Source: Rhodoferax mekongensis | Lineage (GTDB): Bacteria; Pseudomonadota; Gammaproteobacteria; Burkholderiales; Burkholderiaceae_C | Assembly (NCBI RefSeq): GCF_032191775.1 | Contig: NZ_CP132507.1 | Coordinates: 459,001 to 523,000 of the forward strand | Length of the DNA: 64,000 nucleotides | Reading direction: 5' to 3' | Shown: positions 36,981 through 46,067 of the stretch, one piece after another | Layout of the letters: each line of letters starts with the position of its first letter | Position numbering within the stretch: the stretch's first letter is position 1 | Notes under the pieces: model-generated | The model's database searches: none | The model's input: only the letters and a program-made list of their open reading frames with translations | What the model was told of the DNA's origin: nothing | Translations under genes and position numbers: made by a program

Positions 36981-37963
36981 GCGGCGGCTGCGTCCGCCAG
37001 GGCCAGTTCGGCCATCTTGACGGCGCCTTCAAAACTGCGTGCTCCGCCGATGAACAGGTTGAGGTGGCAGAACACGCTATCAAGCACGCCATTCACCGCA
37101 GCCAACTCGCCATCGCGCAATCCGGCCCAGCTCTTTGGCAAGTCCATGCGGGCAGTGAATGAGCCGGCTTCGACAGGTACGGTTTTGATCTGGTATTGAT
37201 CGCCATCGGAGTCGGGATAGATAACGAACATCACTTCAGGCATTTCGTTCAGCACCACGTGCGTCCAGGGCATGCCACCTTCTTGCAAGTGCAGCACCCG
37301 GCCACCCAACAGGCGCGGCGCCTGGCGCACGGTGTCCATGGCGCGCAGCTGGGCCACCTTTTTGCTGATGGCATGGTCCAGGAACTTGCGGGTGATCGCG
37401 ATCGCTTCACGGAAGCGGGTTTCCAGAAGCTGGGCCTTGGCTGCGTGGTCCAGTCCCTTTTCTTCGAGCCAATGGGTGTTGAGTTGGGCAATCAGGCTGG
37501 AGAGGCCGAAGATGCCGGGCGACACATCGCCCTGCCCGGTGTCCACGATGTCGAGGTACTGCACCAGTGAATGGTCGATGGAGCGCACCACTTCCGCCAC
37601 GGCGGCTTCGTCCAAAGCATGGCCCTGGCCTTTGCACCAGGTTTGCACGTAGGCCGTGCCAAACGCAGACCACACCAGGCCGGCACTTGCATAGCCCACA
37701 CCGGGCACGATGGCGCCTTCGACCTCGGTGGCTGGGCGGGCACCGTCAAAGCCACGCTGGTGGTGGTCAAAGCGGCCCTTGGCAGCGTCCCACACGCCGC
37801 CCACATCGACCACGAAATCGGCCGTGTCAATCAACTCTTGTTTGCGAGTGCGGATCAGTCGGTGCGAGGGAAACACCCCCATCAAAATGCCCACTCCGAA
37901 TACGTCGTCGGCATGGAAGGTGCCACTGTGGGTGGCGATCAGGGTGGTGGTGGTTTCAGTCAT
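36977..37963 (-). CDS. MYG1 family protein (DHH-type nuclease, UPF0160)
   Basis: The 328-residue protein opens with the MYG1 hallmark IATHSGTFHADDVFGVGILM, followed by DFVVDVGGVWDAAKGRFDHH, the DHH-like metal motif. The end has KSWAGLRDGELAAVNGVLDS, also conserved. MYG1 proteins are metal-dependent hydrolases; the eukaryotic member is a 3'-5' RNA exonuclease of nucleolus and mitochondria. The bacterial role is not established. The downstream Mpv17-like gene starts inside its stop codon. The hydroxypyruvate isomerase gene ends 17 bases before... its stop at 37981 faces this start, on the same strand upstream, so all three may be co-transcribed. Confidence 0.9.
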   Translation of the reverse strand: MTETTTTLIATHSGTFHADDVFGVGILMGVFPSHRLIRTRKQELIDTADFVVDVGGVWDAAKGRFDHHQRGFDGARPATEVEGAIVPGVGYASAGLVWSAFGTAYVQTWCKGQGHALDEAAVAEVVRSIDHSLVQYLDIVDTGQGDVSPGIFGLSSLIAQLNTHWLEEKGLDHAAKAQLLETRFREAIAITRKFLDHAISKKVAQLRAMDTVRQAPRLLGGRVLHLQEGGMPWTHVVLNEMPEVMFVIYPDSDGDQYQIKTVPVEAGSFTARMDLPKSWAGLRDGELAAVNGVLDSVFCHLNLFIGGARSFEGAVKMAELALADAAAA

Positions 37964-37980
37964 CCACCGATTTTAGGGAC

Positions 37981-38793
37981 TTACCCTGATCGGCGTTGCA
38001 GCCAGCCCAAGCCCTCGCGCGTAGCGCCGGGCTCCACACCGCGCCGGGGGCGGTACTCGCAGCCCACCCAGCCATCCCAGCCGCAGGCAGCAGACACTTC
38101 GTCAATCACATCCAGCAGATAAGGGTAGTTCAGCTCGCCCAAATCCGGCTCATGGCGGCCCGGTACACCGGCAATCTGAAAGTGGCCAACGCGTCCGGTC
38201 GGCAGGTAGTGGCGAATTTTGGTGGCCACATCGCCTTCCATAATCTGGCAGTGGTAGAGGTCAAACTGCACTTTCAGGTTGGGCGCCCCCACCGCCTGCA
38301 CGATCGCGTGGGCCTGGGCCTGTGTTTGCAACAGGTAGCCCGGAAAGTCGCGGGTGTTGATGGGCTCGATCAACACCTGCTTGCCCGCTGCGGCGGCTTG
38401 GCCAGCAGCCCAAAGCAAGTTGCTGGTGTAGACAGCCTCCAGCTCCACCGGGTCTGCGCCCGGTGGCACCAGGCCGGCCAGCACATGGATGCGTGGGCAA
38501 TCCAGAACCCGCGCGTACTCCAGTGCGCTGGCAAACCCCGTGCGGAACTCGGCCTCACGGCCCGGCAGGCAGCCAATGCCGCGTTCGCCTGCATCCCAGT
38601 CACCCGGCGGGGCGTTCATCAACACTTGTTGCAGGCCATGGGCTTGGAGCTGTGCCGCAATGTCCGCCGCCGAAAACGCGTAGGGAAACAAGAACTCGAC
38701 GCCCTCGAATCCGTCTTGCGCTGCGGCGCCAAAACGGTCCAGAAAGGGGTGCTCGTTGTAGAGCAGAGAAAGGTTGGCGGCAAATCGGGGCAT
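37981..38793 (-). CDS. hyi: Hydroxypyruvate isomerase family protein
   Basis: The 270-residue TIM-barrel protein of the xylose-isomerase-like/AP endonuclease 2 superfamily begins [20 protein letters not shown] and contains [29 protein letters not shown] and [16 protein letters not shown]. The metal ligands (Glu in IEPIN, Asp in QFDLYH, His in [13 protein letters not shown], Glu in CEYRP) are visible. Hyi converts hydroxypyruvate to tartronate semialdehyde; the related OtnI acts on 2-oxo-tetronates. Without glyoxylate or tetronate genes nearby the exact substrate is open. ATG 38793 replaces a longer frame from 38835 because conservation starts at MPRFAAN. The MYG1 gene starts 17 bases after its stop. 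Confidence 0.88.
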   Translation of the reverse strand: MPRFAANLSLLYNEHPFLDRFGAAAQDGFEGVEFLFPYAFSAADIAAQLQAHGLQQVLMNAPPGDWDAGERGIGCLPGREAEFRTGFASALEYARVLDCPRIHVLAGLVPPGADPVELEAVYTSNLLWAAGQAAAAGKQVLIEPINTRDFPGYLLQTQAQAHAIVQAVGAPNLKVQFDLYHCQIMEGDVATKIRHYLPTGRVGHFQIAGVPGRHEPDLGELNYPYLLDVIDEVSAACGWDGWVGCEYRPRRGVEPGATREGLGWLQRRSG

Positions 38794-38890
38794 GTTTATG
38801 AAAGTGTACTGGTCCGCCCGCTGGCGCAAGGTCACATCAAGCGGCTAGGATGGCAGCCAGAACAACATTTCCATTTACAAGGACAAGACC

Positions 38891-39640
38891 ATGGAATTTT
38901 TGAGCGACCCGAATGTCTGGATTGCCTTTGCCATGCTGACCGCACTGGAGATCGTGCTGGGCATTGACAACATCATCTTCATCTCGATTCTGGTGGGACG
39001 CTTGCCGCCTGAGCTGCGCGACAAAGCGCGTCGACTGGGACTGGGCTTTGCGATGGTCTCGCGCCTGCTGCTCCTTTTTTCGCTCAGCTGGGTCATGGGC
39101 CTTACCGAAGACTTGTTCAGCGTGGCGGGCAAAGGCTTCAGCGGGCGCGATTTGGTGCTGCTGGCCGGGGGCCTGTTCCTGCTCTACAAGGCGTCACACG
39201 AGATATTTGTGGAAGTGGAGGCGCGGGACGAGCATGCCCCGGCCGCCACGGAAGACGCCGTCATGAAGGCTGCGGGGGCCAAACTTTTCTGGTCCATCAT
39301 CGGGCAGATTGCCATCATTGACATCGTGTTTTCGCTGGACTCGGTGATCACGGCGGTGGGCATGGTCGACCAGATCAGCGTGATGGTGGCGGCCGTAGTG
39401 GTGTCGGTCGGTGTGATGCTGGTGGCAGCCAAGCCCATCGGGGAGTTTGTGGACCGCCACCCCTCTGTGAAGGTGCTGGCGCTGGCATTTCTGGTGATGG
39501 TGGGCATGGCGCTCACCGCAGAGGCGTTTGACCAGGAAATCCCCAAAGGCTACATCTACGCAGCCATGGCGTTCTCGCTCGCGGTGGAAGCCTTGAACAT
39601 CCGGGCCCGCGCCAAGCGCAAGGCCCAGAAGAGTTCTTAA
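38891..39640 (+). CDS. TerC-family integral membrane protein
   Basis: The 249-residue protein has about seven helices. It contains the two diagnostic acidic repeats of the family, ALEIVLGIDNIIFISILVG near residue 16 and IAIIDIVFSLDSVITAVGM near 140. A loop with EVEARDEHAP separates the halves. TerC proteins are linked to metal-ion (manganese) export and tellurite resistance; this short YegH/YoaE-like form has no associated CBS domain. ATG 38891 follows ACAAGGACAAGACC, giving a weak AAGGA site. The stop shares a TTAA with the convergent RND permease gene. Confidence 0.9.
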   Translation: MEFLSDPNVWIAFAMLTALEIVLGIDNIIFISILVGRLPPELRDKARRLGLGFAMVSRLLLLFSLSWVMGLTEDLFSVAGKGFSGRDLVLLAGGLFLLYKASHEIFVEVEARDEHAPAATEDAVMKAAGAKLFWSIIGQIAIIDIVFSLDSVITAVGMVDQISVMVAAVVVSVGVMLVAAKPIGEFVDRHPSVKVLALAFLVMVGMALTAEAFDQEIPKGYIYAAMAFSLAVEALNIRARAKRKAQKSS

Positions 39641-42600
39641 ATCTCGACCTGTGCGTTCTCCGGCGTCACTATAGGGCCGGTGCCGCTGAAGCGCTCCAGC
39701 ATCAGGTAGAGCACTGGCGTGATGAAGAGGGTGATGGCCTGCGAGAAGATCAGGCCACCCACCACCGCCAGGCCCAGCGGCTGACGCAGCTCGGCGCCCG
39801 CACCCAGGCCCAAGGCAATCGGCAGGGCACCCATCAACGCCGCCAGCGTGGTCATCATGATGGGACGGAAACGCAAAATACAGGCCTCGCGGATAGCCTC
39901 GGCCGGCGTCATGCCTTGGTGGCGCTGGGCATCGAGTGCGAAGTCGATCATCATGATCGCGTTCTTCTTCACGATACCGATCAGCAGCACCAGGCCGATG
40001 GTGGCAATCAGCGTCAAGTCCTGTCCGAAGATCATCAAGGTCGCCAAGGCGCCCGTAGCTGCAGAGGGCAAGCCCGCAAGGATAGTGATGGGGTGGATGT
40101 AACTCTCGTACAGCACACCCAGCAACACATAAATCACCAACAACGCGGCCACGATCAATATGGCCTGGCTGCCCTGTGAATTCTTGAACACCGCCGCATC
40201 ACCACCGTACGAGCTGATGATGGACACCGGCATCTGGATGGCTTCACGCGCTGCGTCGATTTTGGCCGTGGCATCGCCCAAAGCCGCACCGGGCGCAAGG
40301 TTGAAAGAGACCGTTACTGCCTGTAGCTGGCCCACGTGGTTAATGGAGGTCGGCCCCACGGCGCGCTCCACCGTAGTGAAGCTGCTCATAGGTACGAGGC
40401 CTCCGTTGCTCGAACGCACGTAAATTCCATTCAGAGCAGATTCATCCTGCTTGGCCTCGGGCGCCACTTCCATGATGACCTGGTAGGTGTCCGTGGGCAG
40501 GTAAATGGTGGATACCTGGCGCTCCCCGAAGGCGCTGAACAGGGCGGTGCGGATGCTGTCCACCGATACGCCCAAGGAGTTGGCCCGGTCGCGGTCGATC
40601 TTGAGCTGGGCCTGTAACCCGCGCAATTGCGAATCGCTGGTTACGTCACGGAACATGGGGTCCGCGCGCAGCTTTTCCTGCAAGCGGTTGGCCCAGGTAC
40701 TGAGTTCATCCGCCTGAATGCTTTGCAGGATGTACTGGTACTGCGCCTTGCTCTGGCGGCCACCGAGTTGCAGGTTCTGCGTGGGCCGCATGAACACGTT
40801 GATGCCGGCGACACCGCGCAGCTTCTTGCGCAAGCCTTCGACCACTTTCTTCATCGGCTCACGTTCGTTTTGCGGCTTGAGAGTAACGAACATACGCCCC
40901 GTGTTTTGCGCGCCGCTACCCCCATTGAAGGAGCTGACCATGGCCACATTCGGGTCCTTGCGGATGATTTCGGCAGCACGCTCCTGAAGTACCACCATGG
41001 CGGCAAAGGATGTGTCTTCCGCGGCCTCCGTGGTCACCTGAATCTGTCCGATGTCTTCTTCAGGGAAAAAGCCTTTGGGAATTACCTGCAACAACCATGC
41101 AGTCGCCACAAAGGTGGAAATGGCCACGCCCAGAATCACATAGCGGTGCGCCAGCGCCAGGTCCAGCAGGCGGGTGTAGCCGGCCAGGGTGGCATTGAAC
41201 GCGCGTTCAAAGCTGCGGACTACTGCGCCCGGAGGCTTCATGTGGGCCTCATCCTTCAAGAACCGGCTGGCCAGCATGGGCACCAGGGTCAGGGAAACAA
41301 AAGCCGACACCACAATGGACAGGCCCACCACCACGGCAAACTCGTGGAACAACAAGCCGATCACACCTGGCATGAAGAAGATGGGGATGAACACCGCAAT
41401 CAACGACACCGAAATCGAGATGATGGTGAAGCCCACTTCGCGTGCACCGCGCAGGGCTGCCTGGAAGGCGTTTTCGCCCTTTTCGACGTGGCGGATGATG
41501 TTCTCCAGCACCACGATGGCATCGTCCACCACCAAGCCCACGGCGAGAGTCAGACCCAATAGCGAAATGTTGTCCAAGCTGTAGTTCAGGCCCCAGAGCA
41601 AGGCCACCGCACCGATCAGCGAGACGGGCAGCGACAAGGTCGGGATCACGGTCGCCACAAAACGGCGCAAGAACAGGAAGATCACCAACACCACCAGCGC
41701 AATGGTGCCGATGAGTGTGAGGGTCACATCGTGCAGCGCCTCGCGCACCGATAGCGAGCGGTCGTTGACCGGCGTCATCTTGACAGAAGCCGGCATCTGG
41801 CTTTGCAAGGTAGGCAAGGCCGCGCGGATGGAATCCACCACCTGCACCGTATTCGCACCGGGCTGGCGCAACACGGCCAAAGTGATGGAGGGCTCGCCGT
41901 TGAAGGTCGCCCAGCTCTTGAGCGACTCCAGACTTTCTTCCACCGACGCCACATCCCGCAGGCGCACCGGACTTCCACCCTTGGTGCTGACAATCAAATC
42001 GGCAAACTCGGCCGCATTGCGCAGCTGCTTGTTGGCCTGAAGCACCAAGGTTTGTTTGGGCCCTTCCAGGGTGCCCACCGGTGTATTGACGTTTGCGGCA
42101 CGCAAAGCTGTGCTGACTTCGTCCAAGCCGATGTTGCGCACAGCCAGTGCCTGCGGTTGCACCCGCACCCGCACGGCATAGCGCTTCGCACCGAAGACGT
42201 TAACCTGAGCAACGCCATTCACGGTGGACAAGGTGGGAACGATCAAGTGCTCTGCATAGTCCTGCAATTCCGCAGGTGAGAGGGAGGGTGACTGCAAGGC
42301 TACCAGCAACACCGGTGCATCCGCCGGATTGACCTTGCGGTAGGACGGCGGATTGGTCATGTCAGACGGAAGTGCGCGTTGCGCACGCAACAAGGCGGCC
42401 TGCACGTCCACTGCAGCGGCATCGATGTTGCGAGACTCTTCAAACTCCAGCGTCAGTGAGGTTTGCCCCAAGGTGCTGGTAGAGCTGATGGTCTTGAGTC
42501 CGGGAACCGTCTGAAACTGCTTTTCCAGCGGAAGTGCCACCGAGGACGCCATAGTTTCAGGGCTGGCCCCCGCAAGAGATGCCGAAACATTGATAACCGG

Positions 42601-42726
42601 TGTGTCGTAGCTGGGAAGGGCCGCTACAGGAATGCTGCGGAAACCGATCACCCCGGCCATCACGATGGCCAGGTTCAGCAGCACCGTCATTACCGGACGG
42701 CGGATAAAGAGTTCAGAGATGTTCAT
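39637..42726 (-). CDS. RND efflux permease (HAE1 family)
   Basis: The 1029-residue inner-membrane pump begins MNISELFIRRPVMTVLLNLA, has the periplasmic docking repeats, and the proton-relay Asp pair in TM4 (LAVGLVVDDAIVVLENIIRH). Twelve hydrophobic segments are arranged as two halves: 1 + 5 helices, a large periplasmic loop, then 1 + 5 helices. It resembles MdtB/MuxB/BepE-type multidrug pumps. As a proton antiporter it extrudes drugs or dyes through an outer-membrane channel, not found here. ATG 42726 overlaps the adaptor stop, so the two subunits are coupled. The 3' end shares TTAA with the TerC gene. Confidence 0.95.
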   Translation of the reverse strand: MNISELFIRRPVMTVLLNLAIVMAGVIGFRSIPVAALPSYDTPVINVSASLAGASPETMASSVALPLEKQFQTVPGLKTISSTSTLGQTSLTLEFEESRNIDAAAVDVQAALLRAQRALPSDMTNPPSYRKVNPADAPVLLVALQSPSLSPAELQDYAEHLIVPTLSTVNGVAQVNVFGAKRYAVRVRVQPQALAVRNIGLDEVSTALRAANVNTPVGTLEGPKQTLVLQANKQLRNAAEFADLIVSTKGGSPVRLRDVASVEESLESLKSWATFNGEPSITLAVLRQPGANTVQVVDSIRAALPTLQSQMPASVKMTPVNDRSLSVREALHDVTLTLIGTIALVVLVIFLFLRRFVATVIPTLSLPVSLIGAVALLWGLNYSLDNISLLGLTLAVGLVVDDAIVVLENIIRHVEKGENAFQAALRGAREVGFTIISISVSLIAVFIPIFFMPGVIGLLFHEFAVVVGLSIVVSAFVSLTLVPMLASRFLKDEAHMKPPGAVVRSFERAFNATLAGYTRLLDLALAHRYVILGVAISTFVATAWLLQVIPKGFFPEEDIGQIQVTTEAAEDTSFAAMVVLQERAAEIIRKDPNVAMVSSFNGGSGAQNTGRMFVTLKPQNEREPMKKVVEGLRKKLRGVAGINVFMRPTQNLQLGGRQSKAQYQYILQSIQADELSTWANRLQEKLRADPMFRDVTSDSQLRGLQAQLKIDRDRANSLGVSVDSIRTALFSAFGERQVSTIYLPTDTYQVIMEVAPEAKQDESALNGIYVRSSNGGLVPMSSFTTVERAVGPTSINHVGQLQAVTVSFNLAPGAALGDATAKIDAAREAIQMPVSIISSYGGDAAVFKNSQGSQAILIVAALLVIYVLLGVLYESYIHPITILAGLPSAATGALATLMIFGQDLTLIATIGLVLLIGIVKKNAIMMIDFALDAQRHQGMTPAEAIREACILRFRPIMMTTLAALMGALPIALGLGAGAELRQPLGLAVVGGLIFSQAITLFITPVLYLMLERFSGTGPIVTPENAQVEI

Positions 42727-44003
42727 GGCTTCACGGGCGCTGCTGCATCACTGGAAGCGGGCTTGGGCTCCCCGGCCTTCGCCTCGCCATCTTTAGATTT
42801 GTCTTTGCCGCTCTCGGCGCCACCCTTGGCATCCTTGCCGTCTTTGCTTTCCTTGGCACGCTCCACCACAGGCACGTTGGGGCGCAAGTTCTGCTTGCCT
42901 TCCTGCACCACCGAGTCGCCGGGCTTGATGCCGGTGACCGCGGCTTCGCCCGCTTCGGAGTACACCAGCTTGATAGGCTTGAGCACGGCCTTGCCGTCTT
43001 CCACGACGTAGACGATGGTGCCGCGGGCGCCTTGCACGATGGCAGCGACCGGAATGACCACCGCATCGGAAATGGTGGTGACGGTCTGCTGCACTTCGGC
43101 AAAGGCGCCGGGCCAGAGTTTGTTCTCCTTGTTGGGGAACACGGCCTTGGCCTTCACGGCACCCGAGCTTGCATCCACCGCACTGTCTACAAACTGCAAC
43201 TTGCCTTTGAAAGTTCCGCCGCCATCTGCCAGCGTGGCCTTCACCGATGCACCGTCTTTCAAGGCCACCAAGGCATCACTGAGGTTGCGCTGTGGAATGC
43301 TGAACTGGATACCCACCGGGTCCAGCTGGGTGATGGTGACCAGGCTGGTCACGTTGGCTTGCACGGCACTGCCCACGAACACATTAACGGCACCCGCACG
43401 CCCTGAGGCAGGCGCCACGATACGGGAGTAAGACAAAGCGACCTTGGCAGCATCCATCGCGGCTTGGTCGGCGTTGACCGTGGCGTTCACGCTGTCCACC
43501 AGCGCTTGGGCGGTGTCCACCGAGCCTTGGGAAATGAAGTTCTGGGCAAACAACTGCTTGGCACGCTCAAACTGGCGCTTGGCATCCGCCAGCGACACAT
43601 TGTCTTTGGCCAGCTGGGCGGCGGCCTTGGCCACATTGGCTTCGTCAGTCCGTGCATCCAGCGTGAACAGCAACTGGCCGGCCTTGATGAACTGGCCTTC
43701 CTTGAAATGCACCGCCTTGATGGTGCTGCTGACTTGGGGGCGCACATCCACCACATTGAGGGGCACCACGGTGCCGGTGGCTTTGAGGGTGACGTTCAGG
43801 TCTTTCTTCTGCGCCTTCACCGTGGACACCGAGGCAGGTCCGCCGGCCGGAGCACTGGCAGCGCCGCTGGCCGGTGTGGCCGCTGGAGTGGCGGCACCCG
43901 AAGCGGCAGTAGCCGGCGCGGTATCCGTTTTGCCGGAGCAACCCAGCATGAGTAAGGGCAAGGCTGAGCAAGCCAGCACGACTTTGGCACGGTAAAGGTT
44001 CAT
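42723..44003 (-). CDS. RND periplasmic adaptor (membrane fusion) lipoprotein
   Basis: The 426-residue protein starts with a lipoprotein signal, AKVVLACSALPLLMLGC, with the lipobox Cys at residue 22, followed by a long Ala/Pro/Thr linker. The lipoyl-like half-motifs frame a coiled-coil hairpin (VVDVRPQVSSTIKAVHFKEG and AKAAAQLAKDNVSLADAKRQ); the beta-barrel and membrane-proximal domains follow. The C-terminus is unusually rich in Lys, Glu, Gly and Ala repeats (about 45 residues) and probably disordered. It bridges the permease and an outer-membrane factor. It is the first gene of the pump operon; the region upstream has three inverted repeats. Confidence 0.93.
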   Translation of the reverse strand: MNLYRAKVVLACSALPLLMLGCSGKTDTAPATAASGAATPAATPASGAASAPAGGPASVSTVKAQKKDLNVTLKATGTVVPLNVVDVRPQVSSTIKAVHFKEGQFIKAGQLLFTLDARTDEANVAKAAAQLAKDNVSLADAKRQFERAKQLFAQNFISQGSVDTAQALVDSVNATVNADQAAMDAAKVALSYSRIVAPASGRAGAVNVFVGSAVQANVTSLVTITQLDPVGIQFSIPQRNLSDALVALKDGASVKATLADGGGTFKGKLQFVDSAVDASSGAVKAKAVFPNKENKLWPGAFAEVQQTVTTISDAVVIPVAAIVQGARGTIVYVVEDGKAVLKPIKLVYSEAGEAAVTGIKPGDSVVQEGKQNLRPNVPVVERAKESKDGKDAKGGAESGKDKSKDGEAKAGEPKPASSDAAAPVKP

Positions 44004-44061
44004 GGGCGGAGCAACGACAGAAGGCAGTAATGGGAAGAAAGCAGCACAAACGCGCGCGTTT

Positions 44062-44163
44062 GGCCTTCATTTTTAATGATAGGCCGCACCAGCGTGAATT
44101 GACTGCGTCAATCCCGACTGCCGTGCAAAGCGTCTGTAAAGTTATCTGACTTAAGAGGTCAGA
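44062..44163. promoter_or_regulatory. Three inverted repeats upstream of the RND pump operon
   Basis: GGCCT-CATT...AATG-AGGCC spans 44062-44085. ATTGACTGCGTCAAT is a perfect 15-bp palindrome at 44098-44112. TCTGAC-N7-GTCAGA lies at 44145-44163. They fall 60-160 bases before the adaptor start, where operators for a pump regulator would be expected. No regulator gene is adjacent. Confidence 0.5.
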
Positions 44164-44232
44164 CAAGTCTATCGGCTCTCCATGGCGGAACCAAGACAGG
44201 TTTTCCCTCGCCCTGCCGCGCGATTAGCGCGC

Positions 44233-45162
44233 CTATGTCGCTTTCGGCTTTTTGAACATCTGCTCCAACCAGGGGCCTGCGCTCACCAACACGATGCCCG
44301 CCAACACCGGAATGGCGCCAATAAGAAAACCGGCCTCCATGGGCTCACCCAACAACCAGGCCCCGAACAGCATGCCAAACAAGGGCGTCATGAACGAGAA
44401 CACGCCCAGGCGGGATGCCAAGTAGGTGCGCAACATCCAGAACCAGGCCAGAAAGCTGGCAAAGGACACGATGATCCCGTGAAAGGCCAAGCTCGCCCAG
44501 ACCGTGGGTGTCCAGTTCACATGGCTCTGGCCGGTCACCACGGCGCCGGCGAGCAGGAGCACACAGGCCATGACCAACTGGTACTGCAAGGTTTTGGCGG
44601 GCGCAGCCGTGGACAACACGGAACAACGCACCACCACGGTCGTCGCCGCCCAAGAGATGGCGGCCAACACGCCGAGAAAGTCGCCCCACAGAATGGACGT
44701 GGCATCTGACGCGCCGGCCTGACCGCGCCCCAGAAAAGTCATGGCGATACCGGAGAACGCCAAGGCAATGCCCGACCACTGCAATAGCCCCAATCGCTCT
44801 GCGGGCAGTCGCCAGTGCAGGCCCAGTGCCGCAAAGATGGGCGCGGTATACAAAAACACCACCATGTGTGAGGCACTGGTGTGCCGCAGGCCCTCTGCCA
44901 CCAACAAAAACTCCAGGGCAAACAGCACGCCCACAGCCAGGCCGGGCAAGAGCGTGCCGTCGCGTAAGGACATACGCTCGCCCCGCAGGTGCATGACCAA
45001 CGCCACCAGACACGCTGCAATGCCGGAGCGCAGGCCGATCTGCATGGCAGGAGCCATGTCTGCCGCCGTGGCTTTCAGGGCCACCTGTTGCATGCCCCAA
45101 GTGGCGCACAGCACCACCATCACCACGATGGCCTGCCCATCGATTGCCTTGCGCGTATCCAT
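44233..45162 (-). CDS. EamA/DMT-family exporter
   Basis: The 309-residue protein has ten predicted membrane helices in two EamA repeats. The first begins AIVVMVVLCATWGMQQVALK, and the second repeat includes TVWASLAFHGIIVSFASFLA. Such proteins usually export amino acids, metabolites or drugs; the substrate is not predictable. ATG 45162 (MDTRKAIDGQ) fits the helix start better than the frame extended to 45255, which would run into the divergent gene. An AraC-family gene starts 95 bases away on the other strand and is the likely regulator. Confidence 0.88.
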   Translation of the reverse strand: MDTRKAIDGQAIVVMVVLCATWGMQQVALKATAADMAPAMQIGLRSGIAACLVALVMHLRGERMSLRDGTLLPGLAVGVLFALEFLLVAEGLRHTSASHMVVFLYTAPIFAALGLHWRLPAERLGLLQWSGIALAFSGIAMTFLGRGQAGASDATSILWGDFLGVLAAISWAATTVVVRCSVLSTAAPAKTLQYQLVMACVLLLAGAVVTGQSHVNWTPTVWASLAFHGIIVSFASFLAWFWMLRTYLASRLGVFSFMTPLFGMLFGAWLLGEPMEAGFLIGAIPVLAGIVLVSAGPWLEQMFKKPKAT

Positions 45163-45257
45163 AACACCCCGAATTGATTGAATGAGACGATTATTGGGCT
45201 GACGGCTTTCCTTGATATAGTGAAAAACAGACAAGCCATACACGATAGCCGACAAGT

Positions 45258-46049
45258 ATGCCCATCCTGCGTCCCAAACTGGAAGTCCCCCTCTCCAGCC
45301 CCACCCTGCCGGCGCCCGTGATGTTTCGCAGCGCTTATGTGCCGGACCACGGGCTCTACCCCGAGCACCAGCACGCCTGGGGCGAGTTTGTGTATTCCTT
45401 CAGCGGTGTCATGGAGGTCAAGGTACTGGGGCACCACTTCTTGGCGCCGCCCCAGTACGGCATCTGGCTACCACCGCACCTGGAGCACGTGGGTCTGAAC
45501 CGCAAGGCCGCTCACCATTGCTCCCTGTATGTGTCCACGCCCCTGTGCCACCCATTGCCGGCAGAGCCCTGTGCGCTCACGGTGAGCCCGCTGGTGCGGG
45601 CCATGCTGGAACATCTGCGCTTGCAGCCCGCCGGCATTCCTGCGGCAGGCGCAGAAACACGACTGCTCAAGGTCCTGCTGGACCAGCTGGTGGTGGCACC
45701 CCGCGCCGGCAGCTACCTGCCCGGCTCCGAAGACCCTGCGCTGGGTGCGGTACTGCGCATGCTGGAGGCACAGCCGGGCGACAACCGCTCCCTGCCCGAA
45801 CTGGCCCGGGCGGTGCACACCACGGAGCGCACCCTGATGCGCCGCTGCCAGCGGGATCTGGGAATGACATTCGCCGAATGGCGCCAGCGCCTGCGGGTGG
45901 TGCGAGCCATGCCCCTGCTGGAAGCGGGCCAAACGGTGGAGACGATTGCGCTGGACCTGGGTTACGGCAGTGCGTCCGCCTTCATCACCATGTTCAAAAA
46001 GCTCACCGGCAGCACGCCGGACGAGCTGCGCAAAGCCGCCTTGGGCTAA
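45258..46049 (+). CDS. AraC-family regulator, divergent from an exporter gene
   Basis: The 263-residue protein has an N-terminal cupin-like ligand domain (GLYPEHQHAWGEFVYSFSGV, GIWLPPHLEHVG) and a C-terminal pair of helix-turn-helix motifs (SLPELARAVHTTERTLMRRC and VETIALDLGYGSASAFITMF). The layout is that of AraC proteins such as NimR, which control a divergent exporter gene. Its position 95 bases from the EamA gene suggests the same arrangement. The effector is unknown. Confidence 0.9.
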   Translation: MPILRPKLEVPLSSPTLPAPVMFRSAYVPDHGLYPEHQHAWGEFVYSFSGVMEVKVLGHHFLAPPQYGIWLPPHLEHVGLNRKAAHHCSLYVSTPLCHPLPAEPCALTVSPLVRAMLEHLRLQPAGIPAAGAETRLLKVLLDQLVVAPRAGSYLPGSEDPALGAVLRMLEAQPGDNRSLPELARAVHTTERTLMRRCQRDLGMTFAEWRQRLRVVRAMPLLEAGQTVETIALDLGYGSASAFITMFKKLTGSTPDELRKAALG

Positions 46050-46067
46050 GACCCGTATGTGCCTGCT

